In this document: positions 33,049 through 42,664 of the stretch, piece after piece
Numbering within the stretch: position 1 is the stretch's first letter
Layout of the letters: every line of letters begins with the position of its first letter
Assembly: GCF_018129065.1 (NCBI RefSeq)
Contig: NZ_JAAEDM010000007.1
Span: 59,087-123,086, forward strand
Direction: 5' to 3'
Origin: Neoroseomonas soli
GTDB taxonomy: Bacteria; Pseudomonadota; Alphaproteobacteria; Acetobacterales; Acetobacteraceae
Length of the DNA stretch: 64,000 nucleotides
Program-made: the position numbers and the translations under genes
Notes under the pieces: generated by a model
Databases searched by the model: none
Seen by the model: the letters and a program-made list of their open reading frames with translations, nothing else
Told to the model about the DNA's origin: nothing

Positions 33049-35802
33049 ATGGCCGTCATCGCGACATTCACTCCCGCCGCAGGGACGCTCGCCGCCTTTG
33101 GGGACGCCCTGTCCAACACGATCACGATCAGCCGCAATGCGGCCGGGGCGCTCCTCGTCAACAGTGGCGCGGTGGCTGTCCTCGGCGGCTCACCGACCGT
33201 CGCGAACACCAGCCTGATCCAGGTCTTCGGGCAGGGCGGCAACGATACCATCACGCTCAATGAGTCGAACGGCGCCCTGCCGCGCGCCAACCTCTTCGGT
33301 GGCAACGGCAACGATGTGCTCACCGGTGGCTCGGGCAACGACCAGCTATTCGGGCAGTCCGACAACGATGTGCTGTTCGGCAAAGGCGGCAACGACCTGC
33401 TGTTCGGCGGCTCAGGCAACGACGTGCTCACCGGCGGCGACGGCAACGACTCCGTCTTCGGCGAAAGCGGTGATGACCGAATGATCTGGAATCCGGGTGA
33501 CGACAGCGACCTCCTCGAGGGCGGCAGCGGCGTCGATACTGTCGAGGTGAACGGCGGCAACGGGTCCGAGGTCTTCACCGCCACCGCCAACGGAACGCGG
33601 GTGCGTTTCGACCGGGTCGACCCCGCGCCCTTCGCCCTCGACATCGGCACCACCGAGAACCTGGTCGTCAACATGAACGGCGGGGACGATCGCTTCAGTG
33701 CGACCGGCAACCTCGCCGCGCTGATCGATATCGTCGTCGATGGCGGCGCCGGCAACGACACCATCCTCGGCGGCAATGGCGACGACGTGTTGCTCGGTGG
33801 GGACGGCAACGACTTCATCGACGGCAACCAGGGCATCGACGTCGTGTTCATGGGTGCGGGCAATGACGTATTCCAATGGGATCCGGGCGACGGCAACGAC
33901 GTGATCGAGGGCCAGGACGGCACCGACACCATGTTGTTCAACGGCAGCGGTATCGGGGAGATCATGGAGGCCTCGGCCAATGGGGCGCGCACCCGGTTCG
34001 CACGAAATGTCGGTAGTATCGTGATGGACCTCAACGACGTCGAGAAGATCGAGGTGAATGCCCTCGGCGGCGCTGATTCCATCGTGGTGAACGACCTGTC
34101 AGGGACGGATGTGCAGGAAGTGCACGTCAACCTGGCCGGTGCCTTCGGCGGCAGCATGGGCGATGCCCAGGCCGACACCGTCACCGCCGCCGGCACCAAC
34201 GTCGCGGACGTCGTCGATATCATTGGCGCCGGAACCAGCGTCACCGTGCTGGGGTTGCCGAGCATGCTCGCCGTCACCAATGCCGAAGGCGCGAATGACA
34301 GCCTGGTGGTCCATACGCTCGGCGGTGACGACCAGATCAATGCGTCCACGCTGGTCGCGGGTATCGTCAAGCTGATGATCGATGCCGGCGCGGGGGACGA
34401 TACTGTCATCGGCTCGCGCGGCGCCGACGTGCTGAACGGCGGCGGCGGCCACGACGTCATCGACGGCCAGCAGGGCGACGACGTTGCGCAACTCGGGGCG
34501 GGCAACGACACCTTCACCTGGGACCCGGGCGACGGCAGCGACACGGTCGAGGGCCAGGATGGCGCTGATGTGCTGGACTTCAACGGCAGCAATGCCAGCG
34601 AAAGCATCAATGTCGCGGCCGTTGGCGGGCGCGTGCAGTTCGTTCGTGACGTCGGCGCCGTGACGATGGACGTGAACGGCGTCGAGACCATCGCCTTCGA
34701 CGCGCTGGGCGGTGCCGACAATATCGTGGTTGGCGACCTTTCGGGCACCGACGTGACCAAGGTCGCCCTGAACCTGGCGGCCGCAGTCGGGGGCGGCGAC
34801 GTCCAGGCGGACAGTGTCGCCGTCAACGCCACCCAGGGCGGTGACACGGTGGTGGTGACCGGCGTGGCGGGCAGCGGCGCTGTCACAGTGACCGGCCTGA
34901 CCGCGCGTGTCGAGATGACGCAGGTGGAGGGAACGCTCGACACGCTGATAGTCAACGGCCTCGGGGGCGATGACGTGCTCGATGCATCGGGCCTCGATGC
35001 CGACCTGGTCCGTCTGACGATGAATGGCGGACTCGGCGCCGACGTCCTGATCGGCTCGGACGGTGCCGACCTGATGAATGGCGGGGACGGCAACGACCTC
35101 GCCCTCATGGGTGCGGGTGATGACTCCTTCGCCTGGAATCCAGGTGACGACAGCGACGTGCTGGAGGGCCAGTCGGGCTTCGACACCATGCTGTTCAACG
35201 GCGCCAACGTGACGGAGAACATCTCCATCTCGGCCAATGGCAATCGCGCCTTGTTCACGCGTGACGTCGCCAGCGTGGCAATGGACCTCAACGACGTCGA
35301 GGCGGTCACCTTCAACGCCCTCGGCGGCGCCGATGTCATTACCGTCAACGACCTCAGCGGCACGGACGTCACAACCGTGAAGCTGAACCTCGCGGCGTCG
35401 GGTGGCGTCGGCGACGGGCAGCCCGACACCATCGTCATCAATGCGACAAACAGCGACGATGTCATCGTCGTCACTTCCGGCGATGGGGTGGTGATGGTCT
35501 CGGGCCTCTCGGCGGAGATCCAGGTCTTCGGCTTCGACGCCGGTGACCGCCTGGTCATCAACGGGCTCGGCGGCGACGACGTGATCGAGGCCTCGGGCTT
35601 CAACGCGCCGATGCAGCTGACGGCCGATGGCGGTGCTGGCGCCGACGTGCTGATCGGGGGGCCGGGCGCCGACGTGATGCTCGGCGGCGACGGCGACGAC
35701 GTGCTGCTCGGCGGAGGCGGGATTGACATCCTCGACGGCGGGCCGGGCGACAACGTCGTCATCCAGGGTCTGGTCGCCTCGTTCGATCAGATCCTGCCCT
35801 GA
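33049..35802 (+). CDS. RTX-type calcium-binding repeat protein
   Basis: 917 residues from ATG 33049 (AAGGAG ten bases upstream). Acidic, almost without Lys or Cys. Nonapeptide GGxGxDxUx repeats cluster at about 82-140 (GGNGNDVLTGGSGNDQL), 232-262, 447-477, 658-685 and 860-900. Four Trp-containing boxes (WNPGDDSDLLEG, WDPGDGNDVIEG and similar) at about 147, 277, 491 and 696 mark large internal modules of 205-214 residues. No N-terminal signal; secretion through a type I system with a C-terminal signal is usual, but no such exporter is in the window. Probably an extracellular, calcium-folded surface or matrix protein; no enzymatic domain is seen. Confidence 0.88.
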   Translation: MAVIATFTPAAGTLAAFGDALSNTITISRNAAGALLVNSGAVAVLGGSPTVANTSLIQVFGQGGNDTITLNESNGALPRANLFGGNGNDVLTGGSGNDQLFGQSDNDVLFGKGGNDLLFGGSGNDVLTGGDGNDSVFGESGDDRMIWNPGDDSDLLEGGSGVDTVEVNGGNGSEVFTATANGTRVRFDRVDPAPFALDIGTTENLVVNMNGGDDRFSATGNLAALIDIVVDGGAGNDTILGGNGDDVLLGGDGNDFIDGNQGIDVVFMGAGNDVFQWDPGDGNDVIEGQDGTDTMLFNGSGIGEIMEASANGARTRFARNVGSIVMDLNDVEKIEVNALGGADSIVVNDLSGTDVQEVHVNLAGAFGGSMGDAQADTVTAAGTNVADVVDIIGAGTSVTVLGLPSMLAVTNAEGANDSLVVHTLGGDDQINASTLVAGIVKLMIDAGAGDDTVIGSRGADVLNGGGGHDVIDGQQGDDVAQLGAGNDTFTWDPGDGSDTVEGQDGADVLDFNGSNASESINVAAVGGRVQFVRDVGAVTMDVNGVETIAFDALGGADNIVVGDLSGTDVTKVALNLAAAVGGGDVQADSVAVNATQGGDTVVVTGVAGSGAVTVTGLTARVEMTQVEGTLDTLIVNGLGGDDVLDASGLDADLVRLTMNGGLGADVLIGSDGADLMNGGDGNDLALMGAGDDSFAWNPGDDSDVLEGQSGFDTMLFNGANVTENISISANGNRALFTRDVASVAMDLNDVEAVTFNALGGADVITVNDLSGTDVTTVKLNLAASGGVGDGQPDTIVINATNSDDVIVVTSGDGVVMVSGLSAEIQVFGFDAGDRLVINGLGGDDVIEASGFNAPMQLTADGGAGADVLIGGPGADVMLGGDGDDVLLGGGGIDILDGGPGDNVVIQGLVASFDQILP

Positions 35803-35822
35803 ACGGCCGCTGCCTTGCTGCT

Positions 35823-35856
35823 CCCGGCATGTCCGAAGCCGGTCGGGCATGCCGGG
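35823..35856 (+). terminator. stem-loop behind the RTX gene
   Basis: A 9-base perfect stem (CCCGGCATG/CATGCCGGG) encloses a second 4-base stem (CCGA/TCGG) around AGCCGG, with single-base bulges between. It starts 20 bases after the RTX stop. No T-run follows, so it may act as a factor-dependent terminator or mRNA 3' stabiliser. Confidence 0.5.
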
Positions 35857-36110
35857 TAGGCCCGGCTTGCCGACGCCACCCATCGGCGCGCCACATCTCG
35901 ACGATGCGCACGTGGACGCGCGGCATTCGATCCTGTGGGAGGATCCGATAGCCGTCGAAGTTGCGTGCCTGCGGCACGCCGCCCTCGTAGAGCACTTCCT
36001 CGAGCAGCGCGGCGGACAGGCCGAGCGTCACGGCAGAGGTGGCCTGCGCCTCGATGACCGCGGGGTTCGCGACGCGGCCCAGCAACAGCGTGCGTGTCAC
36101 GGCACGGAAT
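35830..36110 (-). pseudogene. C-terminal remnant of a molybdopterin-binding aldehyde/isoquinoline oxidase subunit
   Basis: From about 36085 to 35897 the minus strand reads GRVANPAVIEAQATSAVTLG, then LSAALLEEVLYEGGVPQARN and FDGYRILPQDRMPRVHVRIV. This is the conserved end of xanthine dehydrogenase-family molybdopterin subunits (NP..V..Q..G....GLSAAL; NFDDYR; P.IEVHIV). After that the family motif GVGEPGLPP continues as GGVGKPGLPG in a different frame (about 35883-35850), showing a frameshift. No start, Moco domain or [2Fe-2S] partner remains. Confidence 0.65.
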
Positions 36111-36431
36111 ATCTCGCCCACCACGAGCTTCGATCCCGGGGCGGTGACGCTGTCTGTGCAAACGATGAAGCGGCGGGTGCCGTAGAACTGCACGCCTACG
36201 GCCTGGAAGCCCAGCCCTGGCTGAGATGCGGCGCTGGTCCAATTCTGCGTTGCAGAAACGGCAACAACCGTTCGGATCAAGATGCTTGTTGAAAAGCGAC
36301 CGAGAATGAATGCTGGCAGGCGCCAGCGCGTGTGCTCTGCGGGGCTATGGGTTAGGCGAACGAGAAGGCGTCGCTGCCCGAGCCTCGCATAGCTTCGGCG
36401 CTTCCCCGCCACTCCATGGGAATTACTACTG

Positions 36432-36818
36432 ATGAGCGATGATCTCCTCGAAGCCGGCAAGCAACTCCGCGCCGAAGTGATCGGGCAGGAACGCCATGAC
36501 GCAGCCATGAAGAACGCCACGCCGTTCGACCTGCCTTTCCAGGAATTGGCCCTGCGCTATTGCTGGGGCGAGGTCTGGGGACGTCCCGGGTTGAGCCGCA
36601 AGATCCGTAGCATGGTGAACCTCGGCATGCTCGTCGCCCTCGGGAAGCCCAACGAGTTGAAGATCCATGTCCGCGGCGCGCTGACCAACGGCGTCACCAA
36701 GGACGAGATCCAGGAGATCTTCCTGCAGACCTGCATCTACTGTGGCGTGCCAGCGGCAGGCGAGGCCTTCAGGGTGGCGAAGGAAGTGTTCGCAGAACCT
36801 GAGTTCGCAGACCGCTGA
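36432..36818 (+). CDS. carboxymuconolactone decarboxylase family protein (PcaC-like)
   Basis: 128 residues, the full length of the family. RPGLSRKIRSMVNLGMLVALGKPNELKIHVRGALTNGVTKDEIQEI (key parts RSMVNLGM and HVRGALTNGVT) and FLQTCIYCGVPAAGEAFRVA match 4-carboxymuconolactone decarboxylases. The AhpD-like CxxC is reduced to CIYC. It would decarboxylate a ring-cleavage lactone, or serve in a related aromatic branch, but no other protocatechuate gene is in the window, so the true substrate is open. Confidence 0.85.
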   Translation: MSDDLLEAGKQLRAEVIGQERHDAAMKNATPFDLPFQELALRYCWGEVWGRPGLSRKIRSMVNLGMLVALGKPNELKIHVRGALTNGVTKDEIQEIFLQTCIYCGVPAAGEAFRVAKEVFAEPEFADR

Positions 36819-36909
36819 CGTCCCAATCCATCTGCGCATTTCTGTGCGCCAGGCCGGACTACCACAATCGGCGGTTCGGCCTTTCGCGCTTTCCGCTGAC
36901 CTGTCACTC

Positions 36910-37014
36910 CCGATCATCCCGCTTGGCGCCTACTTCGATGTCACGGCGATGCGAATCAACCTGCGCGATCGGATCGAGACGCTCCCGGTGTTCTGGAACA
37001 TCAAGCGCGTCTGA
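36910..37014 (+). pseudogene. C-terminal remnant of a family-5 substrate-binding protein
   Basis: The frame ending at TGA 37012-37014 reads PIIPLGAYFDVTAMRINLRD followed by RIETLPVFWNIKRV. Peptide-type binding proteins end in exactly this way (PLGQYF..TAYR..L.G......FWNV.R; compare VIWNIERG at 4995-5020). The remaining roughly 500 residues are missing, and the upstream DNA is unrelated. Confidence 0.65.
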
Positions 37015-37071
37015 GGTCCGTTCCCGTCCCGGCAACGGCAGGCCAAAAGATTGTTCTTGAGCAACACGGCC

Positions 37072-38472
37072 ATGGCGGCTGTCATCAGCGCCATGGCCGA
37101 AACACCGTCCCCCTCCTGGGTAGGGCTCTTTGACCTTTTCCGCATCGGGATCGGGCCGTCGAGTTCGCACACCGTCGGGCCGATGGTCGCGGCCGGGCGC
37201 TTCGTCGCGGCCCTTCCGCCGCAGCACTTCACCTCGATCGGCGTGGATCTCTACGGCTCGCTCGCGCTGACGGGGAAAGGCCATGCGACGGACACGGCTA
37301 TCATGCTCGGACTTCTCGGGGAGCGGCCGGACACGATCGATCTCGACGCGGTTCCTGGCCTGATCGCCCGCCTTCGCAAAACACGGGCGCTTCCACGTTC
37401 TGATGCCGCGAGCCTGCCTTTCGATCCTGACCGCGACATCCTTTTCCACCGCCACGAAACCCTGCCGCAGCACCCGAACGGCCTTGCCTTCCGGGCGGTG
37501 GCGTCGAACGGGGCGCAGATACGGCGCGTCTTCTATTCGGTGGGAGGCGGCTTCGTTGTGGAGGAAGGCGAGACCGAAGCCGCGCGGCAAGGGCAGGCCG
37601 ACGTCCCGTACCTCTTCGATTCCGCGACCGCGCTGCTGGCCATCGCGGATGCCGCCGGCCTTTCGATAGCGGAATTGCAGCGCGCGAACGAACGCGCCTA
37701 CCGCAGCGATGCCGAGATCTCGGAGGGTATCGCGCGCATCTGGGCCGCCATGCAGGGCTGCATCGCCCGTGGCATGCGCCAGGCTGGAGAGTTGCCAGGT
37801 GGCCTGCGCGTACGTCGGCGCGCGCCAGGACTGCACCAGCGCTTGCTGGAGCGCGGCGGAGCGAACGCGGCCGATCCGTTGCAGGGCATGGACTGGGTCA
37901 ATCTCTACGCCCTGGCCGTAAACGAGGAGAACGCGGCCGGTGGCCGCGTGGTCACGGCGCCGACGAACGGCGCGGCCGGGATCGTGCCCGCGGTCCTGCT
38001 CTACTACACCAACTTTATTCCCGGCGCCGACGCGCAGGGTGTCGAGACTTTCCTGCTGGCCGCCGCGGCGATCGGTTCCATCATCAAGCGCAACGCTTCG
38101 ATCTCCGGCGCCGAGGTCGGCTGCCAGGGCGAGGTCGGATCGGCCTGCGCCATGGCAGCAGCCGGCCTCGCAGCGACCCTCGGCGGCAGCAACCGGCAGG
38201 TGGAGAACGCTGCCGAGATCGGGCTCGAACACAATCTGGGCCTCACCTGCGATCCGGTGGCCGGCCTCGTGCAGGTCCCCTGCATCGAGCGGAATGCGAT
38301 CGCTTCGGTGAAGGCGATCAACGCGGCCCGGCTCGCGCTGCATGGCGATGGGGAGCACCTCGTCACCCTGGATCAGGCGATCGCGACCATGCGCCAGACC
38401 GGGCTCGACATGTCCCACAAATACAAGGAAACCTCGCTGGGCGGTCTGGCGGTCAACGTCATCGCATGCTGA
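37072..38472 (+). CDS. sdaA: L-serine ammonia-lyase (iron-sulfur, single chain)
   Basis: 466 residues, as expected for the single-chain enzyme. The beta domain starts at [20 protein letters not shown] and the alpha domain carries [13 protein letters not shown]. Fe-S cysteines lie in [16 protein letters not shown] and [19 protein letters not shown]. It deaminates serine to pyruvate. TTG 37051, ATG 37072 and ATG 37093 are all possible starts; none has a strong Shine-Dalgarno. The end overlaps no gene, and a truncated LysR gene follows after 32 bases. Confidence 0.9.
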   Translation: MAAVISAMAETPSPSWVGLFDLFRIGIGPSSSHTVGPMVAAGRFVAALPPQHFTSIGVDLYGSLALTGKGHATDTAIMLGLLGERPDTIDLDAVPGLIARLRKTRALPRSDAASLPFDPDRDILFHRHETLPQHPNGLAFRAVASNGAQIRRVFYSVGGGFVVEEGETEAARQGQADVPYLFDSATALLAIADAAGLSIAELQRANERAYRSDAEISEGIARIWAAMQGCIARGMRQAGELPGGLRVRRRAPGLHQRLLERGGANAADPLQGMDWVNLYALAVNEENAAGGRVVTAPTNGAAGIVPAVLLYYTNFIPGADAQGVETFLLAAAAIGSIIKRNASISGAEVGCQGEVGSACAMAAAGLAATLGGSNRQVENAAEIGLEHNLGLTCDPVAGLVQVPCIERNAIASVKAINAARLALHGDGEHLVTLDQAIATMRQTGLDMSHKYKETSLGGLAVNVIAC

Positions 38473-38504
38473 CTCCGCGCGCCCTGTCAGAGGGTCCTTC
38501 AGGC

Positions 38505-38894
38505 ATGATGAACGACCGCGCCCTTCGCTACTTCCTCGCCGTCGTGCGGGCCGGTTCAATCCGTGCCGCGGCTGAGGCGTTGAACGTCGCGGCCTCCGCG
38601 GTCAGCCGGCAGGTGGCGGACCAGGATTTCCGCCTCAACGTCCGGCTGGAAACCGGCTCCATCGAACTGCAGCGGCGTTTCGTGCAGGCGCGCATGGGCG
38701 TTGCCTACCTGCCGGCCTTCGCCGCGGCTGTCGAGCTCAAGGCGAAGCAGGTGGTCGCGGTTCCTCTCGCTGATGCGCTGCTCTCCCAGGCCACCACGCA
38801 TCTGCTCGTGCGGGCCGGCCGCCGGCTCCCGGAGGCCGTGGAGCGGATCGCCTCGCGCCTGGCCGAGGGCCTGAGCGCCTTCCACGCGGTCTGA
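38505..38894 (+). pseudogene. LysR-family regulator with large in-frame internal deletion
   Basis: 129 residues where about 300 are normal. Residues 1-37 are a good LysR helix-turn-helix start (ALRYFLAVVRAGSIRAAAEA, then LNVAASAVSRQVA). Directly after it comes the last third of the substrate-binding domain (RRFVQARMGVAYLPAFAAAV; LLVRAGRRLPEAVERIASRL). The rest of the DNA-binding domain, linker and most of the effector domain are missing without loss of frame. Almost certainly non-functional as a regulator; once probably controlled sdaA or the dehydrogenase downstream. Confidence 0.75.
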
Positions 38895-38995
38895 TGCCGA
38901 TGTTGCCTCGTGGGCAACGGCTCGTTCTGAAAACCATTCTTGTCGCAACGGACTTCAAGGCCAATCCTGAAGCCCTCATTCCACATGGGTGCAGC

Positions 38996-39877
38996 ATGGA
39001 AATCCAGACGGTCGGCGTCGTTGGCCTTGGCAATATGGGCCTGGGAATTGCTGCGACCCTGGCCCGAGCCGGCTTCGTCGTGTTGGGTACCGATATCAGC
39101 GTGGCACGCCGCGTCCCCGCCGAAGCGGCCGGCGTTCGGTTCCACGAGGCCCTGACCGAGGTGCTGCGTGGTGCCGACTGCCTCGTCTTCTCGCTGCCCT
39201 ATGCGCGTGATGTCGAAGCGGTGGTGACCGCGCCGGGCGGGCTGCTGGATCGGCGCGACCGCAAGGTCGTCGTCATTGATACCTCGACCTCGGATCCTGG
39301 CACCTCGCGCCGGCTGGCGGCGCGCCTGTCCGAGGCGGGACATGGCCTGCTCGACGCCCCGGTCAGCGGCGGACCGTCCGGTGCCGCGGACGGCACGCTG
39401 ACGATGATGATCGGCGGTGCGGACGAAGATCTCGCCGCCGCCCACCCCGTGGTCGAGGCGATGTCGGCGAAGGCGATCCATGTCGGGCCATCCGGTGCAG
39501 GCAACATCGCGAAGCTCGTGAACAACATGTTGGTCGCCGCGCACCTCGTCACGACAGGGGAGGCGATGCGCTTATCCGAAGCCGCGGGCCTCCCTGCAGA
39601 GGCCGTGCTGAAGGTCGTCAACGCCGCCACCGGGCGCAGCGCGATCAGTGAGGCGATGTATCCGCGCTGGGTGCTGCCAGGTTCCTTCGACAGCGGCTTC
39701 TCGGCCGGGCTGATGCGCAAGGATGTCGGCCTCGCCGCCGATCTGGCCCGCGATACCGGCGCGCGCCTTCCGCTTTCCGCCGAGGTCGCGCGGATCTGGG
39801 CCGAGACGCGCGGCAGCATCGCGGATGCCGACGACTTCACCCGCATGGCCGACTACCGCACCGAGCGAAAGTACTGA
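38996..39877 (+). CDS. NAD(P)-dependent 3-hydroxyisobutyrate dehydrogenase-family oxidoreductase
   Basis: 293 residues from ATG 38996. The Rossmann motif VGLGNMGLGIAATLARAG opens the protein; the substrate motif is DAPVSGGPSGAADGTLTMM and the catalytic Lys lies in GAGNIAKLVNNML. The C-terminal helical domain has FSAGLMRKDVGLAADLARD. Such beta-hydroxyacid dehydrogenases oxidise 3-hydroxyisobutyrate, tartronate, L-threonate or similar acids. Beside a serine dehydratase, a hydroxy-acid substrate derived from serine or glycerate is plausible. Confidence 0.88.
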   Translation: MEIQTVGVVGLGNMGLGIAATLARAGFVVLGTDISVARRVPAEAAGVRFHEALTEVLRGADCLVFSLPYARDVEAVVTAPGGLLDRRDRKVVVIDTSTSDPGTSRRLAARLSEAGHGLLDAPVSGGPSGAADGTLTMMIGGADEDLAAAHPVVEAMSAKAIHVGPSGAGNIAKLVNNMLVAAHLVTTGEAMRLSEAAGLPAEAVLKVVNAATGRSAISEAMYPRWVLPGSFDSGFSAGLMRKDVGLAADLARDTGARLPLSAEVARIWAETRGSIADADDFTRMADYRTERKY

Positions 39878-40013
39878 GATGCCTGCCGGCGCCGCTTCGA
39901 CCGTCTGGTTGTGACTGCGGGACGAGGCCGATGTGGGTCGCCCGCGGGGCGATCCTGGCCGCCTGCGCGTCGAATGACCGTGGAATGGCGCCTTCCTGCC
40001 CATGCGGGATCGT

Positions 40014-40031
40014 TATTGCGATATTGTAATA
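40014..40031. promoter_or_regulatory. AT-rich imperfect palindrome upstream of the sulfatase gene
   Basis: TATTGC-GATATT-GTAATA: outer arms pair at five of six positions around an AT-rich centre. It lies 84 bases before the sulfatase start, in an otherwise GC-rich gap. Could be an operator or the core promoter; no regulator is adjacent. Confidence 0.35.
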
Positions 40032-40114
40032 GACCTTCCGCCCAGTCCCCGAGATAGAGTCGCGGCGATTGCGGCCCGCGCGGCCCTGCGCCGGGCCCAA
40101 GATGCTCGGGAGCG

Positions 40115-42664
40115 ATGCACATGCGCTGCTGGTTGAATCGGACGGTCAGCGTCGCCTTGGTCTGCATGGCCATCGGAGTGGCATCGACTGCCGGGGCCCA
40201 GCAGGTCCGTGGCACGCCCGGTGCGCCCAGCGCCGTGATGACGCCGCAGGGGCTGCAACTGCCTTCGCCCACGCCGCCCTTCACAGGTGCCATTTTGCCG
40301 AACGCGGTGGACAGCACCTCCGCCTGGCCGCCCCAGGTCATGCCCCCCGAGCGCGCGCCCAACGTGCTGCTGATCCTGACGGATGATGTCGGCTTCGCCG
40401 CGCCATCAACCTTCGGTGGGGTCATCCCGACCCCAACCCTGCAGGCGGTCGCCGACACGGGGCTGCGCTACACCACCTTCCACACGACCGCGCTGTGCTC
40501 GCCGACCCGCGCCGCGCTGCTGACCGGCCGCAACCACCACCAGGTCGGGTTCGGCAACGTCTCCGAACTCGCGACCGGCTATCCCGGCTACAACTCGGTG
40601 ATCCCGCGCGAGACGGCGACGGTCGCCGCCATACTGCAGCAGAACGGATACGCCACCGCCTGGTTCGGCAAGAACCACAACGTCCCGGCGTGGGAAGCGA
40701 GCGCCGCCGGCCCCTTCGCCAACTGGCCGGTCGGGATGGGGTTCGACTATTTCTACGGCTTCGTCGGCGGCGACACCTCGCAGTGGCAGCCAGGCAACCT
40801 GTTCCGCAACACCACGCCGATCCATCCCTATCTCGGCACCCAGCCGGGGAGCTGGAACCTGATCACCGCGATGGCGGACGATGCCATCACCTATATCCGC
40901 ACCCAGACCGAGATCGCGCCGAACCGCCCCTGGTTCATCCACTACGCGCCGGGCGGCACGCATGCGCCGCACCACCCGACGCAGGAATGGATCCAGCGCA
41001 TCGAGGCGATGAACCTGTTCAACGACGGCTGGGAAGTGCTGCGCGAGCGCATTTTCGAGAACCAGAAGCGGCTCGGCGTGATCCCGGCCAATGCGGTGCT
41101 GCCGCCCTGGCCCGACTTCCTGCCGCGCTGGGACAGCCTCTCGGCCGATGAAAAGCGCCTCTTCATCCGCCAGGTGACGGTCTATGCCGCCTACCTCGCG
41201 TATACGGACGCCGAGATCGGGCGCGTCATCGCCGAGGTCGAGCGCCTCGGCCAGCGCGACAACACGCTGGTCATCTACATCAGCGGCGACAACGGCAGCA
41301 GCGCGGAGGGCTCGCTGAACGGGACGCCGAACGAGGTGATGTACTTCAACGGCGTGGCGATGACCGCCGCCCAGCAGATGCCCTTCATCCCGGTCTGGGG
41401 CACCGACCGCACCTACAACCACATGGCGGTGCCCTGGACCTGGGCCTTCGGCACGCCTTATCGCTGGACCAAGCAGGTCGCGTCCCATTTCGGCGGCACG
41501 CGCAATGGCATGGCCATCTCCTGGCCTGCGCGCATTGCCGACCGTGGCGGCATCCGCACCCAGTTCCACCATGTGATCGACATCGTGCCGACCATCCTCG
41601 ACCTGGTCGGCGTGCCGCAGCCCAACATGATGAACGGCATCGCGCAGCGTCCCATGGACGGCGTGTCCATGGCCTACACGCTACCGCCGACGAATGCGGC
41701 CGCGCCGTCGACCCGCCGGACCCAGTATTTCGAGATCCTGGGCAACCGCGCCATCTACCACGATGCCTGGATCGCCAGCACCACGCCGGCCTCGCCGCCC
41801 TGGGCCGGGCTGACGGCGCCGCTCCCCTCGGACGTGATGAACGGGTATCGCTGGGAACTCTACGACATGACCGCGGATCCGACGCAGGCCCGCGACCTCG
41901 CTTCGGCGCAGCCGGACCGTCTGCGCATGATGCAGGAACTGTTCACGATGGAGGCCACGCGCAACCAGGTCTTTCCACTGAACAACTCAGGCGCGGCGAT
42001 GGTCGCACAGCGCCCGGGTCCGGCGGCAGGCCGCCGGCAATTCGTCTATACCGGGCCATCCTGCTGCACCCAGGCGAATGCGGCGCCGAACATCCTCAAC
42101 CGATCCTACCGCATCACGGCCGAGATCGAGGTGCCGCAGGGTGGGGCGAACGGGATGCTGGTGACGCAGGGCGGCCGCTTCGCCGGCTGGGGGCTCTACC
42201 TGCGCGAAGGCCGGCCCGTCTTCACCATGAACCTGCTCGATGTCGAGCGGGTTAAGTGGGAGGGCCCGCAGGCCCTGCCGCCGGGACGGCATACGATCGT
42301 CTTCGACTTCACCCTGGACCCGCAGGGCCAGGCGCCCTTCGGCCATGGCGGCACCGGCGTCTTCTCGGTGGACGGGCAGGAGGTGGCGCGGCGCACGATC
42401 CCGCACACAACGCCCATCACCTTTGCCTGGGACGAAACTTTCGACATCGGCATGGACACCGGCACGCCGGTGGACGATCGCGACTACCAGGTGCCGTTCA
42501 ACTTCACGGGCCGCATCGGGCGGATCGTGGTGGAGCCCGGCGAGACGCTGGTCACGCCGGAGGTGATGATCCGCTTCCTGAACGAGGTGCAGGCCCGCGC
42601 CCGCGATGCGGAACGGCCCGCGCCCGGCGTCGCGCCGGCCGCGCCACCGGCGCGACGGAACTAG
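40115..42664 (+). CDS. periplasmic arylsulfatase-type sulfatase
   Basis: 849 residues with a signal peptide (VSVALVCMAIGVASTAGAQ). Type I sulfatase core: LILTDDVGF (Asp90, Asp91 metal ligands), CSPTR at 128-132, where Cys128 is the residue converted to formylglycine, GRNHHQVG, and ISGDNGSSAEG for the second metal pair. About 200 residues beyond the core form a beta-rich C-terminal domain (from about 650), giving the long AtsA-like form. It hydrolyses sulfate esters and releases sulfate. No formylglycine-generating enzyme or sulfate transporter lies in the window, so activation depends on a gene elsewhere. ATG 40121 is an alternative start. Confidence 0.9.
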   Translation: MHMRCWLNRTVSVALVCMAIGVASTAGAQQVRGTPGAPSAVMTPQGLQLPSPTPPFTGAILPNAVDSTSAWPPQVMPPERAPNVLLILTDDVGFAAPSTFGGVIPTPTLQAVADTGLRYTTFHTTALCSPTRAALLTGRNHHQVGFGNVSELATGYPGYNSVIPRETATVAAILQQNGYATAWFGKNHNVPAWEASAAGPFANWPVGMGFDYFYGFVGGDTSQWQPGNLFRNTTPIHPYLGTQPGSWNLITAMADDAITYIRTQTEIAPNRPWFIHYAPGGTHAPHHPTQEWIQRIEAMNLFNDGWEVLRERIFENQKRLGVIPANAVLPPWPDFLPRWDSLSADEKRLFIRQVTVYAAYLAYTDAEIGRVIAEVERLGQRDNTLVIYISGDNGSSAEGSLNGTPNEVMYFNGVAMTAAQQMPFIPVWGTDRTYNHMAVPWTWAFGTPYRWTKQVASHFGGTRNGMAISWPARIADRGGIRTQFHHVIDIVPTILDLVGVPQPNMMNGIAQRPMDGVSMAYTLPPTNAAAPSTRRTQYFEILGNRAIYHDAWIASTTPASPPWAGLTAPLPSDVMNGYRWELYDMTADPTQARDLASAQPDRLRMMQELFTMEATRNQVFPLNNSGAAMVAQRPGPAAGRRQFVYTGPSCCTQANAAPNILNRSYRITAEIEVPQGGANGMLVTQGGRFAGWGLYLREGRPVFTMNLLDVERVKWEGPQALPPGRHTIVFDFTLDPQGQAPFGHGGTGVFSVDGQEVARRTIPHTTPITFAWDETFDIGMDTGTPVDDRDYQVPFNFTGRIGRIVVEPGETLVTPEVMIRFLNEVQARARDAERPAPGVAPAAPPARRN

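Noticed and set aside
32700..35762. 1020-codon minus-strand open frame opposite the RTX gene
   Set aside because: The plus-strand RTX protein has clear repeats, Shine-Dalgarno and start; the opposite frame is a Ser/Pro-rich mirror of the GGxGxD codons.
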